Origin: Sulfitobacter sp. EhC04 | GTDB taxonomy: Bacteria; Pseudomonadota; Alphaproteobacteria; Rhodobacterales; Rhodobacteraceae | NCBI RefSeq assembly: GCF_001650875.1 | Contig: NZ_LXYI01000089.1 | Span: 186,001-250,000 of the forward strand | Length of the DNA: 64,000 nucleotides | Reading direction: 5' to 3' | Part shown: in pieces, positions 27,888 to 37,844 of the stretch | How positions within the stretch are numbered: position 1 is the first letter of the stretch | Layout: every line of letters starts with the position of its first letter | Translations under genes and position numbers: made by a program | The notes under the pieces: generated by a model | What the model was told of the DNA's origin: nothing | The model's input: the letters and a program-made list of their open reading frames with translations, nothing else | Database searches by the model: none

Positions 27888-29504
27888 CTAATCAAATGGC
27901 GCGAAACTGTCGGCCCGTGCACGGGCCCAGCGCGTCTTGTCCCCGTGATAATCCATCGCGTCGTCATCCAGCAGATAGCCTTCGGGCAGGTAGGCATAGA
28001 CCTGGCTGCCTTCGACCATGCTTTTGTCGCCCTGCCGCAACATCAAGTGACGGGGCAGGAACGCGCTGGGATGGTTCAGGCCAGCGGCACCGGTCATTTC
28101 CGCCAGCGCCTCCATGGTGTTGCGGTGAAACCGGGCAACGCGTTCGCTCTTGTGACCCACGTTAAGCGCGCGCATCCGAGTCTTGTCCTGTGTCGCGACA
28201 CCGACGGGGCAGTGATTGGTGTGGCAGGCCTGCGCCTGGATGCAGCCGATTGCGAACATGAAACCGCGCCCGGCATTGCACCAGTCCGCCCCCAGGGCCA
28301 GTGCGCGCGCGATGTCAAAGGCTGATACGACCTTGCCCGCCGCGCCGACCCTGACCTGATCACGCAAGCCTGCCCCGCGCAGGGTGTTATGGACGAATGT
28401 CAGCCCTTCGATCATCGGCATGCCGACGTGGTTGGAAAATTCGACGGGCGCGGCACCGGTGCCACCTTCGGCCCCGTCGACAACGATGAAATCAGGTACG
28501 ATCCCGGTTTCCAGCATCGCCTTGACCATGCACATGAATTCCCGGCGATGCCCGATGCACAGCTTGAAGCCCACCGGTTTGCCGCCAGACAGGTCCCGCA
28601 GCTGTTGCAGGAACTGCATCATCTCGATCGGGGTGTGAAACGCGGAATGGGCGGCGGGAGAGACACAGTCCTTGCCCATCGGCACGCCCCGCGCCTCGGC
28701 TATCTCTGGCGTGATCTTGGTGGCAGGCAACATGCCGCCATGACCCGGTTTGGCCCCTTGGCTGAGCTTGAGTTCGATCATCTTGACCTGGTCGAGCGAT
28801 GCGGTGTCCCGGAACTTTTCCGGGTCAAATGACCCATCCGGGGCGCGGCTGCCGAAATAGCCCGACGCAAGCTGATAGATGAGATCACCGCCGCCTGCCT
28901 TGTGGTATTGGCTGACAGAGCCTTCGCCCGTGTCATGAGCGAAATTCCCCAGTTTCGCGCCTGTGTTGAGGGCCTGGATTGCGTTGGCAGAGAGCGATCC
29001 GAAGCTCATGGCGGAAATGTTGTAGATCGACGCGGAGTAGTGCTGTTTGCAGGCGCTTCCACCGATGGTGATCCGGAAATCAAAATCCTCTATGTGAACC
29101 GGCTGGATGGAGTGGGTGACCCAGGAATAGCCAGCATCGTAAACCCGCTGGCGTGTGCCGAACGGCCGGGCATCTTCCTGCCCTTTGGCGCGCTGATAGA
29201 CCAGTGATCTGTCATCCCGGCTGAACGGCTCTTCATCCTGATCGGATTCGATCAGGTATTGGCGAATTTCGGGCCGAATCCCTTCGAAGATAAAACGCAT
29301 GTGTCCCAGGACCGGGTAATTGCGCAAGATCGAATGTCTGGTCTGAATGACATCGTATACGCCCAGGAGGCTCAGCCCGGTGAAAACAAGAAATGGCAAG
29401 AGGAACCAACCCGACCAGATCGCGCTCAATACAAGGCTGATGATGGAAAGGATTGCGACCGAGGCCAAAGTGGCAAAGCGGGTGTAGTCCGAAAAATCTG
29501 GCAT
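27888..29504 (-). CDS. Membrane-anchored FMN-binding glutamate-synthase-like protein
   Basis: 538 residues from ATG 29504 (MPDFSDYTRFATLASVAILS); the longer frame upstream has no similarity. Two hydrophobic segments at residues 10-50 anchor it, followed by a GltB-type FMN/TIM-barrel domain: ISAMSFGSLSANAIQALNTG, GEGSVSQYHKAGGGDL, KPGHGGMLPATKITPEIA, VDGAEGGTGAAPVEF, and the 3Fe-4S-type cysteines in CIQAQACHTNHCPVGVATQD. It lacks the glutaminase domain of glutamate synthase, so ammonia or an amine would have to be used directly; several family members are amine or methylamine-pathway enzymes. Substrate unknown. Confidence 0.88.
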   Translation of the reverse strand: MPDFSDYTRFATLASVAILSIISLVLSAIWSGWFLLPFLVFTGLSLLGVYDVIQTRHSILRNYPVLGHMRFIFEGIRPEIRQYLIESDQDEEPFSRDDRSLVYQRAKGQEDARPFGTRQRVYDAGYSWVTHSIQPVHIEDFDFRITIGGSACKQHYSASIYNISAMSFGSLSANAIQALNTGAKLGNFAHDTGEGSVSQYHKAGGGDLIYQLASGYFGSRAPDGSFDPEKFRDTASLDQVKMIELKLSQGAKPGHGGMLPATKITPEIAEARGVPMGKDCVSPAAHSAFHTPIEMMQFLQQLRDLSGGKPVGFKLCIGHRREFMCMVKAMLETGIVPDFIVVDGAEGGTGAAPVEFSNHVGMPMIEGLTFVHNTLRGAGLRDQVRVGAAGKVVSAFDIARALALGADWCNAGRGFMFAIGCIQAQACHTNHCPVGVATQDKTRMRALNVGHKSERVARFHRNTMEALAEMTGAAGLNHPSAFLPRHLMLRQGDKSMVEGSQVYAYLPEGYLLDDDAMDYHGDKTRWARARADSFAPFD

Positions 29505-29912
29505 AAATGGGCGCGTCCTGCATGTGCTGATCCGGGGTGACGTCAGTTTCACCGGATTGGAGTTTGGTGCAAGGTCTAGTCTGTGGAAGCATAGGCGTGT
29601 GTTTAATATACTAGACAAACCGGCCATTTTTTGACCTTCACTTTAGGCAAGTCACTGGAAATTAGTGAACCTAATCAAGTGGTTTGATAGAATAAGTGCG
29701 ACTGCGTAATGCCTGCTTGAACCTAATTTCAAACGTGCCTAACGTGGAATGAGATTCCGCTAATCCGTGCTTTCGTCTTTCCTGGGCGCGGATCGGAGCA
29801 TGGCAATACGCACGCGCCCGGCAATTGCTCAGGGCCGCAACAGATTGCCGAAACGGTACGGTGTCCGCCGAAAACAGGCGGGCGTCGAAACAATAATTAG
29901 GGAGTTACTTAC
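29505..29912. other. Intergenic region upstream of the TAXI-TRAP operon
   Basis: 408 nt between divergent genes with no convincing ORF. It is AT-richer than its neighbours near 29600-29720 and probably holds promoters for both sides; an inverted GGAA-TGAGA-TTCC motif lies near 29752. A good AGGGAG ribosome-binding site precedes the TRAP binding protein. Confidence 0.5.
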
Positions 29913-30872
29913 ATGAATATGTTCAAGATGCTTGCACTTGCCGGGGCCATGGCAGCCGGTACTGCGGCCACAGCACAAGAGAAGTTCATTACCATCGGTA
30001 CAGGCGGTCAGACCGGTGTTTATTTTGTCGTCGGTCAGTCGATCTGTCGCCTGGTAAACCGCGGCACTGCCGATCACAACCTGAAATGCACCGCGCCTTC
30101 CACCGGCGGTTCCATCGCCAACATCAATGCCATCAAGGCGGGTGACATGGACATGGGTGTGGCCCAGTCTGACTGGCAGTTCCACGCCTACAACGGTTCT
30201 TCGCAGTTCGAAGGGGACAAGTTCGACAAACTGCGCGCGGTGTTCTCCGTGCATGGTGAGCCGTTCAACGTGATCGCCCGCAACGACAGCGGTATCGCAT
30301 CCTTTGACGATCTCAAGGGCAAGCGGGTCAACATCGGCAACCCCGGCTCTGGCCAGCGCGCCACGATGGAAGTCGTGATGGATGCGAAAGGCTGGACGCT
30401 GGATGACTTTGCACTGGCCTCCGAACTGAAACCGGCAGAACAGGCTGCTGCGCTGGGCGACAACAAGGTCGATGCGATCATCTATACCGTCGGCCATCCC
30501 AACGGTTCCATCCAGGAAGCGGTTTCAACCATTGATGCCAGCCTTGTGCCCGTCGAAGGCCCCGAGATCGACAAACTGATCGCGGACAATCCTTACTATG
30601 CGGCCGCGACCGTACCGGGTGGCATGTACAAGGGCACCGACAGTGACGTGAGCACCTTTGGTGTGAAGGCGACATTCGTGACTTCCGCCGATGTGGACGA
30701 CGATGTGGTCTACCAGGTGGTCAAGGCGGTCTTTGACAACTTTGACCGGTTCAAGCGTCTACACCCCGCGTTCGAAAACCTGACCGAAGAAGAGATGATC
30801 TCGGGCGGTCTCTCCGCGCCGCTGCATGACGGCGCCGCGAAATACTACAAAGAGCGTGGCTGGATCGAATAA
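29913..30872 (+). CDS. TAXI-family TRAP transporter solute-binding protein
   Basis: Periplasmic binding protein of 319 residues. Signal peptide MNMFKMLALAGAMAAGTAATAQ, then the TAXI-family start FITIGTGGQTGVYFVVGQSI, STGGSIANINAIKAGDMDMG and the ligand-region GKRVNIGNPGSGQRATMEVVM. It partners the fused permease 113 nt downstream. TAXI systems have been linked to glutamate, 2-oxoglutarate and other carboxylates, but the ligand here cannot be read from sequence. Confidence 0.94.
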   Translation: MNMFKMLALAGAMAAGTAATAQEKFITIGTGGQTGVYFVVGQSICRLVNRGTADHNLKCTAPSTGGSIANINAIKAGDMDMGVAQSDWQFHAYNGSSQFEGDKFDKLRAVFSVHGEPFNVIARNDSGIASFDDLKGKRVNIGNPGSGQRATMEVVMDAKGWTLDDFALASELKPAEQAAALGDNKVDAIIYTVGHPNGSIQEAVSTIDASLVPVEGPEIDKLIADNPYYAAATVPGGMYKGTDSDVSTFGVKATFVTSADVDDDVVYQVVKAVFDNFDRFKRLHPAFENLTEEEMISGGLSAPLHDGAAKYYKERGWIE

Positions 30873-30894
30873 GCCAACCTGTTCCATGCTTTGT

Positions 30895-30920
30895 CCGGTG
30901 GCGGTCCTGATCGCCGCCGG
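30895..30920 (+). other. Intercistronic hairpin between TRAP binding protein and permease
   Basis: CCGGTGGCG and CGCCGCCGG arms form a 9-bp stem with an 8-nt loop. Such hairpins commonly lower expression of the permease relative to the abundant binding protein; no U-tract follows. Confidence 0.6.
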
Positions 30921-30985
30921 ATCGCCCGAAGGGGCATATAACAAGCACCTGCGCAAATGCGGGGCTCAGACAGGGACGATCTAAA

Positions 30986-33736
30986 ATGACCAATAGTGAT
31001 CAGCAGCAGGCCGCAGCGGTAGAAGCCGCCGCCGATGGCCGTGGTGGATTGAGCCAATCCGAACTGGACGAACTTGTCGCATCCTCTGACACCGGTGGCA
31101 GGTCCGTTCGCGGACCGATTGGCACCTTGCTGATGCTGGTCGCTCTGGCATGGTCATTGTTCCAACTCTACATCGCATCGCCATTCGGCCTGTTCAACGA
31201 CACGCTTGCCCGATCCATCCACCTCGGCTTTGCCGTTTTCCTGGGGATCATGGCGTTTCCGGCAGCGCGGACCAAGTTCCAGATGGCGCTGGGCATCGTC
31301 GTGCCGCTGGCACTGGCGGCGCTGTTCATGGTTGCCGCCAAAGATGGTATCGCGACTTGGTGGATTCCGCTTCCGGCGATTGCGGTCGCGGCAACGGTCA
31401 TTCTTGGCTCTCCCAAGGACCGGGTTCCGATCTGGGAATGGGCGCTTGCGATCATCGGCGCGCTGGCTGCATTGTATCTGTTCCTGTTCTACCGTGACAT
31501 CGCCAACCGCGTCGGCGCACCGATCATGCAGGACTATGTGGTGGCTGTCATTGGCATCCTGATCCTGCTGGAGGCGACCCGTCGCGCATTGGGCCCGGCC
31601 CTGATGATCGTTGCTTCGGTCTTCCTGCTTTATACGGTTCTGGGGCCAAACATGCCCTCGATCATCGCGCACAAGGGCAACAGCCTGTCCGAGATCGTGA
31701 ACCACCAATGGATCACCACCGAAGGTGTGTTTGGCATCGCGCTGGGTGTTTCGACATCATTCGTGTTCCTGTTCGTGCTGTTCGGCTCCTTGCTGGACCG
31801 TGCCGGGGCGGGCAACTACTTTATCCAGGTGGCGTTCAGCCTGATGGGCCATATGAAGGGCGGACCGGCCAAGGCCGCTGTTGTTGCCTCTGCCATGACG
31901 GGTCTGATCTCTGGTTCGTCCATCGCCAATGTGGTGACGACCGGCACATTCACCATCCCCCTGATGAAGAAGGTCGGGTTCAGTTCTGAAAAGGCGGGCG
32001 CGGTCGAAGTTGCCTCCTCGGTCAATGGTCAGATCATGCCGCCGGTCATGGGGGCTGCGGCCTTCCTAATGGTCGAATATGTCGGCATCCCCTATTTCGA
32101 TGTGGTCAAACATGCCTTTCTGCCGGCGGTGATTTCCTACATCGCGCTGGTCTATATCGTGCATCTTGAGGCGCTCAAGGCCGGCATGCAGGGCCTGCCG
32201 CGTGCCTATACGCCCAAGCCCATCGTGCAGCGCCTGATCGGCATGGCCTTTGCCATCGCAGCGATCTGTGTTCTGTCTTTTGTGGTTTACTACGGCATGG
32301 GCTGGATCCGCCCCGCCTTCCCGGAAACGGCTTCCTACATCATCTTTGCCTTCCTCACGATTGTCTATGTCGCGCTGCTGTATGTGGCGAGCAAGGAAGA
32401 ACCGCTGAAACTGGACGACCCGAACGACGAGGTTACGTCACTGCCCTTGCCGGGCCCGACCGCGCGGTCCGGCCTGCATTTCATCCTGCCGGTTGTCGTG
32501 CTGGTCTGGGCGCTGATGGTGGACCGTCTGTCGCCGGGCCTGTCGGCCTTCTGGGCTTCGGCCTACATGATCTTCATCCTGCTGACCCAGCGTCCGCTGA
32601 TGGCGATTTTCCGCGGCGAGAGCAAACTGGCAACCGACATCAAGGATGGCTTCCTGGACCTGATCGACGGTCTGGTCACAGGCGCGCGCAACATGATCGG
32701 GATCGGCATCGCCACGGCGACGGCAGGTATCATCGTGGGCGCGGTCAGCCAGACCGGCGTGGGGTCCGCCCTTGCCGATGTGGTCGAAGTGCTGTCGGGC
32801 GGTAACATCCTCGCCATTCTGGCGCTGACGGCTGTGCTGTCGCTGATCCTGGGGATGGGCCTGCCGACCACGGCGAACTATATCGTGGTGTCGGCACTGC
32901 TGGCGCCGGTGATCGTGACGCTGGGCCAGCAGAACGGGCTGATCGTGCCGCTGATCGCCGTGCACCTGTTCGTCTTCTACTTCGGGATCATGGCGGATGT
33001 GACGCCGCCTGTCGGCCTTGCGTCCTTTGCCGCTGCGGCGGTGTCGGGCGGAGATCCGATCAAGACCGGCGTGGTGGCGTTCTTCTATTCGCTGCGCACG
33101 GCGGCGCTGCCCTTCCTGTTTATTTTCAACACCGAACTGCTGTTGATCAATGTCGGTTGGGGGCAGGGTATATTCGTCTTTGTTGTGGCCACTGTCGCGA
33201 TGCTGCTGTTCGCGGCGGCGACGCAGGGCTGGTTCCTGGCGAAGAACCGCTTTTACGAGACCATCGCGCTGCTGCTGGTCGCCTTTACGCTGTTCCGTCC
33301 GGGTTTCTGGATGGACATGGTATCGCCGCCCTATGATGAGGTCGCGCCGTCCGAGATCACGCAGGCTGCCGCCGACACGATGCCGGGGAACGATCTGCGC
33401 CTGCGGGTTGCGGGGGTCAACGACCTGGGCGATCCCATCGAATTCGTGGCAATCCTGCCAATTGGGGAAGGCGCGACAGGTGAGGAAAAGCTGGAAACCT
33501 CGGGTCTGGTGTTCCGCGAGGACGGCGACAAGATGATCATTGACGACGTAGCTTTCGACAGCCCTGCACAAAATGCCGGTCTGGATTGGGACCAGGAGGT
33601 GCTGCGCGTGCTCAAGCCGGTTTCGCAACCAACGAAGTACCTGATGTTCATCCCCGCCCTGTTGCTGCTGGCGCTGGTGGTCTTTCTGCAGCGGGGCCGC
33701 AACGGTCGCCCCGCGCGCGAGCCTCAGGCGGCCTGA
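30986..33736 (+). CDS. TRAP transporter fused permease (4TM/12TM) with C-terminal DUF3394-like domain
   Basis: 916-residue inner-membrane protein combining the small (DctQ) and large (DctM) TRAP subunits. Many hydrophobic segments; DctM core motifs include GLISGSSIANVVTTGTFTIP, SSVNGQIMPPVMGAAAFLM, LILGMGLPTTANYIVVSALL and FGIMADVTPPVGLASFAAAA. After the last TRAP segments a soluble region (about residues 780-880; VAPSEITQAAADTMPG and FDSPAQNAGLDWDQEV, resembling DUF3394 with a PDZ-like stretch) is followed by a final membrane span. Works with the TAXI binding protein using an ion gradient. Confidence 0.94.
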   Translation: MTNSDQQQAAAVEAAADGRGGLSQSELDELVASSDTGGRSVRGPIGTLLMLVALAWSLFQLYIASPFGLFNDTLARSIHLGFAVFLGIMAFPAARTKFQMALGIVVPLALAALFMVAAKDGIATWWIPLPAIAVAATVILGSPKDRVPIWEWALAIIGALAALYLFLFYRDIANRVGAPIMQDYVVAVIGILILLEATRRALGPALMIVASVFLLYTVLGPNMPSIIAHKGNSLSEIVNHQWITTEGVFGIALGVSTSFVFLFVLFGSLLDRAGAGNYFIQVAFSLMGHMKGGPAKAAVVASAMTGLISGSSIANVVTTGTFTIPLMKKVGFSSEKAGAVEVASSVNGQIMPPVMGAAAFLMVEYVGIPYFDVVKHAFLPAVISYIALVYIVHLEALKAGMQGLPRAYTPKPIVQRLIGMAFAIAAICVLSFVVYYGMGWIRPAFPETASYIIFAFLTIVYVALLYVASKEEPLKLDDPNDEVTSLPLPGPTARSGLHFILPVVVLVWALMVDRLSPGLSAFWASAYMIFILLTQRPLMAIFRGESKLATDIKDGFLDLIDGLVTGARNMIGIGIATATAGIIVGAVSQTGVGSALADVVEVLSGGNILAILALTAVLSLILGMGLPTTANYIVVSALLAPVIVTLGQQNGLIVPLIAVHLFVFYFGIMADVTPPVGLASFAAAAVSGGDPIKTGVVAFFYSLRTAALPFLFIFNTELLLINVGWGQGIFVFVVATVAMLLFAAATQGWFLAKNRFYETIALLLVAFTLFRPGFWMDMVSPPYDEVAPSEITQAAADTMPGNDLRLRVAGVNDLGDPIEFVAILPIGEGATGEEKLETSGLVFREDGDKMIIDDVAFDSPAQNAGLDWDQEVLRVLKPVSQPTKYLMFIPALLLLALVVFLQRGRNGRPAREPQAA

Positions 33737-33785
33737 CCGTCATTCCGGCACAGCGGTCATATCGGCCTGATCAGGGCGAATCAAG

Positions 33786-33818
33786 CAGGCGCAACTTCGC
33801 CTGTTTCCCTTCCCCTTT
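33786..33818 (+). terminator. Terminator-like hairpin after the TRAP permease
   Basis: CAGGCG-CAACTT-CGCCTG (33786-33803) followed by pyrimidine-rich TTTCCCTTCCCCTTTT, consistent with partial termination before the nitrilase operon. Confidence 0.55.
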
Positions 33819-33899
33819 TATGGGCGTAAGGGACGTGCAATCCGGTGTTATCAAGGGCGCCTCCAAGCCCTCGCACCGCCTTTCACGGAGTGACAAGTT

Positions 33900-35012
33900 A
33901 TGACCCCATTCGCAATTGCCGGCGTACAAATGTACGTCAATGCGCTGCAATCGAACGTCGATGGCATGATCCAGCGGCTCGACATCCTGATGGCGCGGTT
34001 CCCTTGGACCCAGATGGTGCTGTTTTCTGAACTTGCCCCCTTTGGTCCGCTGGACCGCTTTGCACTGCCGCCTGAAAACGAGACCATCGGCAAGTTCCAG
34101 GAAGCCGCGAAAAAGCACCGGGTCTGGCTGATACCGGGTTCCATGTTCCTCAAGAATCCGGAAGACGGTCGCGTCTACAATACATCTGTGGTCATCAACC
34201 CTGAAGGCGAGGTGATCCGCCGCTATGCCAAGATGTTCCCGTTCAGGCCCTATGAGACAGGTATCGCCGCTGGCACTGAGTTCTGTGTGTTCGATGTGCC
34301 GGACGTGGGCCGTTTCGGCCTGTCGATCTGCTATGACATGTGGTTCCCGGAAACCACGCGCCAGCTGACCAGCCAGGGCGTCGAGGTGCTGTTGCACCCG
34401 GTACTTACCGGCACGACCGACCGCGATGCTGAACTGGCGATCGCGCGGGCGACGGCGGCGCAGTTTCAATGCTATATCTTTGACGTGAACGGTCTGGGCG
34501 CGGGCGGTGTGGGCAAATCCTGCGTGGTCGATCCGACCTCCATGGTGCTGCACCAGTCGGCGGGGCAAGAAGACATGTTCCCGATCGAAGTGGACCTGTC
34601 CATGGTACGTCGTCAACGCGAGACGGGCATGAAAGGGCTGGGCCAGGTGTTGAAGTCCTTCCGCGACCGGTCCACCGATTTCTCTGTCTATGACCGCACC
34701 AGTGGCACGGATGCTTATCTGCAAACGCTCGGCCCGCTTGAAATCCCGCATCAGGGCACAAGGGCGGGGTTGCATGTCGATGTACCGGCCCAGCGTGTGC
34801 CAGAGGCTCCGACCTTCAAGGGGCAGGATTCAATGTCTGCCTTTTCTCACACACCGGGCGGTTTCGCACCCGAGCCGATGCCGAACCCAACTGCCGGAAC
34901 CGCTATTCCTGCCACTGAATCACAAATCCCCGCGGCAACTGCCGGGGGGGTGCCGAACCCGCCTGTCAAACCTGGCATTCTGACCGGGACTGAAGAAACA
35001 TCCAGCGGGTAA
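33900..35012 (+). CDS. Carbon-nitrogen hydrolase (nitrilase superfamily) with Pro-rich tail
   Basis: Predicted amidase that cleaves a C-N bond of an amide, carbamoyl or nitrile. 370 residues; catalytic triad Glu44 (FSELAPFG), Lys111 (RYAKMFPF) and Cys144 (LSICYDMWFPE) are all present. Residues 1-265 hold the catalytic domain; the last ~100 are Pro/Ala/Thr-rich (HTPGGFAPEPMPNPTAG) and look disordered, unusual for the family. First gene of a tight unit with decarboxylase, ATP-grasp and C45-type genes (gaps 76, 17, 27 nt), 163 nt behind the TRAP permease. Confidence 0.88.
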   Translation: MTPFAIAGVQMYVNALQSNVDGMIQRLDILMARFPWTQMVLFSELAPFGPLDRFALPPENETIGKFQEAAKKHRVWLIPGSMFLKNPEDGRVYNTSVVINPEGEVIRRYAKMFPFRPYETGIAAGTEFCVFDVPDVGRFGLSICYDMWFPETTRQLTSQGVEVLLHPVLTGTTDRDAELAIARATAAQFQCYIFDVNGLGAGGVGKSCVVDPTSMVLHQSAGQEDMFPIEVDLSMVRRQRETGMKGLGQVLKSFRDRSTDFSVYDRTSGTDAYLQTLGPLEIPHQGTRAGLHVDVPAQRVPEAPTFKGQDSMSAFSHTPGGFAPEPMPNPTAGTAIPATESQIPAATAGGVPNPPVKPGILTGTEETSSG

Positions 35013-35088
35013 ACCGCCACACGTTTGCCCTGGCGCTTCGGTGCCGGGGCGGAATGTCGTTGGTGACCCCGCTACAACGGAGAACACA

Positions 35089-37827
35089 ATGCATTCCTTG
35101 AACGATTATTCCTCGGCGATCCAAATGCGCTCTGATCGGTGGAGCGCATTGAGAGAGGCGACATCCGCCCTCACGCGCGACCCCAAGCCCGCCGAAAAGA
35201 ACAAGCTGACCAAGACCGCCAAAGAACTGTTTGAGTCATTGGCGATGATCGAAGCCTACTGGGCCTTTCCGGGCATGGCGGCATTCGAGCACATGCGCAG
35301 GCAGTTCGAGCATGAAAAATTCGAAGATGTCGCATTTGCGATCAATCGGGTGACCCGCGCGCTGACCACCGGGGCCTACAGGCGGCGGCACATCCCGTTG
35401 GAACGTGACAGCATCGACCAGGATGAACATGATGACGAGGCCATGTTGCCGCCAGAAGCGCGTGCGATGGCCAAGCCATATTTCGAGGTCCTGATCGTCG
35501 ACAACGTGAACGAGCATCAGGAACGCTGGCTCAAGGCGAACATGACCCGCATGCGGCGCAGCGAAGACCCGTTTATCTATGAGGCGGTTGTCGTGCCAAG
35601 CATCGAGGATGCGCTGATTGCGGTGATGTTCAACCACAACATTCAAGCCATCGTCGTGCGTCCCGGTCTGACCCTGAAATCGTCGATGGACCTGCAAATC
35701 CTGACGCGCTACCTGGCCCGCGCGGGCGGACGCAAGGAAATCAGCGCGCTGTCACCCGAGGTCTATGGCCCCGAGTTGTGCCGGATGATTGCCAAGGTGC
35801 GCCCGGAGCTGGATGCCTATCTGGTCACCGAGCGTTCGGTCGAGGACATCGCCGGACTGGATCTGGGGATTTGTCGCCGGGTCTTCTACAACCAGGAAGA
35901 CTTCATGGAGTTGCACCTGAACATCCTGCGGGGTGTTCAGTCGCGTAACAAATCGCCATTCTTCACAGCCCTTGTCGAATACTCCAAGCAACCCACCGGC
36001 GTGTTCCACGCCATGCCGATCAGCCGGGGTAAATCCATTTCCCGGTCGCACTGGATTCAGGACATGGGGGCCTTTTACGGGCCGAACATTTTCCTGGCGG
36101 AAACCTCTGCCACGTCGGGCGGGCTGGACAGCCTGCTGGAACCCCACGGCCCGATCAAGGAAGCGCAAGAGCTTGCCGCGCGGGCATTCGGGTCGAAACA
36201 GACCTTTTTTGCCACCAACGGCACATCGACCTGTAACAAGATCGTGGTGCAGGCGCTGATCAAGCCGGGTGACATCGTTCTGGTCGACCGCGACTGCCAC
36301 AAGTCGCACCATTACGGCATGGTGCTTGCGGGCGCGCAGGTCTGCTATCTGGACAGCTATCCGCTGAACCAATATTCGATGTACGGTGCTGTGCCGCTGC
36401 ATGACATCAAGAAACAACTGCTTGACCTGAAGGCAGCGGGCAAGCTGGACAAGGTGCGGATGCTGCTGTTGACCAACTGCACCTTCGACGGGCTGGTCTA
36501 TAATGTCGAACGGGTGATGGAGGAATGTCTGGCAATCAAGCCCGACCTGATCTTCCTCTGGGACGAGGCATGGTTCGCCTTTGCCCGCTTCAGCCCGACC
36601 TACCGGCAGCGGACCGCCATGAATGCGGCGAACTCCCTGCGTGAAAAGCTGCGTTCGGACGAGCACGCGCAATTGTACGAAGCCCAGCAGGCAAAGCTGG
36701 AAAAAGCCGATGCCGAGAAACTGCTGAACACCCGCCTGCTCCCGCCACCCAATGCGCGGGTAAGGGCCTATGCCACGCAGTCAACGCACAAGACGCTGAC
36801 CTCTCTGCGGCAAGGGTCGATGATTCACGTCAACGATCAGGACTTCAAGGGTGAGGTGGAGCAGTCATTCCACGAGGCCTATATGACCCATACGTCGACC
36901 TCGCCCAACTACCAGATCATCGCCTCACTGGACGTAGGCAGGCGACAGGTGGAACTGGAAGGCTTCGAATTCGTGCAGCGACAGGTTGAAGCGGCAATGT
37001 CGATGCGCCGGGCGATTTCTGAACATCCCCTATTGTCGAAATATTTCAAGATTCTGACGGCCGGTGACATGATCCCGGAAGCGCATCGCGAAAGTGGCGT
37101 GACCAGCTATTTCGACACCCAGCAAGGCTGGACCGATATGTGGGATTGCTGGGAGAACGACGAGTTCGCCCTCGACCCAACGCGCGTGACCCTGGCCGTT
37201 GGCGGCACGGGCTGGGACGGTGACACGTTCAAGACCGAGATCCTGATGGATAAATACGGCATCCAGATCAACAAGACCTCGCGCAATACCGTGTTGTTCA
37301 TGACCAACATCGGCACCACACGGTCTTCTGTCGCCTATCTGATCGAGGTTCTGGTCGAGATCGCCAAAAGCCTGGATGAGCGTCTGGATGATGCCAGCCG
37401 GATGGAGCGCCTGTCCTTTGACAAGCGGGTCACCAACCTGATGGAGCATTACCCGCCGCTGCCGGATTTCAGCCGTTTCCACGACGCTTTCCGCGCCGCT
37501 CAGGACACGCCGGAAGGGGATATCCGCACGGCGTACTATCTTAGCTACGACGATGAGAACTGCGACTACCTTGAGCTTGACGGCTCTCTCAAGGACGCGA
37601 TGAAAGAGGGCAAGACGCTGGTCTCTGCCAGCTTTATCATCCCCTATCCACCGGGTTTCCCGATCCTTGTCCCCGGACAGGTGATCTCGGAGGAAATCCT
37701 TGATTTCATGCGCGCTTTGGATGTCAGCGAAATCCATGGCTACCGGCCCGATCTGGGCCTGCGCGTGTTTACCCAAAAGGCATTGGATGGCGTCAGCGCC
37801 AACCGGCTTGCTGCAACTTCGGACTAA
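35089..37827 (+). CDS. Orn/Lys/Arg-type PLP decarboxylase
   Basis: 912 residues from ATG 35089 (MHSLNDYSSAIQMRSDRWS). An N-terminal wing or receiver-like region (FEVLIVDNVNEHQERWLKAN; about residues 135-260), a fold-type I PLP core with FFATNGTSTCNKIVVQALI, PLP aspartate Asp492 in WDEAWFAFARFS, Schiff-base Lys568 in STHKTLTSLRQGS, and the C-terminal domain GFPILVPGQVISEEILDFM. The group decarboxylates basic amino acids to cadaverine, putrescine or agmatine, but at 912 residues it is longer than the E. coli enzymes (about 710-750), mostly through the N-terminus. Substrate specificity is open. Confidence 0.9.
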   Translation: MHSLNDYSSAIQMRSDRWSALREATSALTRDPKPAEKNKLTKTAKELFESLAMIEAYWAFPGMAAFEHMRRQFEHEKFEDVAFAINRVTRALTTGAYRRRHIPLERDSIDQDEHDDEAMLPPEARAMAKPYFEVLIVDNVNEHQERWLKANMTRMRRSEDPFIYEAVVVPSIEDALIAVMFNHNIQAIVVRPGLTLKSSMDLQILTRYLARAGGRKEISALSPEVYGPELCRMIAKVRPELDAYLVTERSVEDIAGLDLGICRRVFYNQEDFMELHLNILRGVQSRNKSPFFTALVEYSKQPTGVFHAMPISRGKSISRSHWIQDMGAFYGPNIFLAETSATSGGLDSLLEPHGPIKEAQELAARAFGSKQTFFATNGTSTCNKIVVQALIKPGDIVLVDRDCHKSHHYGMVLAGAQVCYLDSYPLNQYSMYGAVPLHDIKKQLLDLKAAGKLDKVRMLLLTNCTFDGLVYNVERVMEECLAIKPDLIFLWDEAWFAFARFSPTYRQRTAMNAANSLREKLRSDEHAQLYEAQQAKLEKADAEKLLNTRLLPPPNARVRAYATQSTHKTLTSLRQGSMIHVNDQDFKGEVEQSFHEAYMTHTSTSPNYQIIASLDVGRRQVELEGFEFVQRQVEAAMSMRRAISEHPLLSKYFKILTAGDMIPEAHRESGVTSYFDTQQGWTDMWDCWENDEFALDPTRVTLAVGGTGWDGDTFKTEILMDKYGIQINKTSRNTVLFMTNIGTTRSSVAYLIEVLVEIAKSLDERLDDASRMERLSFDKRVTNLMEHYPPLPDFSRFHDAFRAAQDTPEGDIRTAYYLSYDDENCDYLELDGSLKDAMKEGKTLVSASFIIPYPPGFPILVPGQVISEEILDFMRALDVSEIHGYRPDLGLRVFTQKALDGVSANRLAATSD

Positions 37828-37844
37828 GGAAAAGGACCAATACC

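Noticed and set aside
32438-33628. 396-residue minus frame opposite the TRAP permease
   Set aside because: Low-complexity Arg/His/Gln composition antisense to transmembrane segments; no start context.
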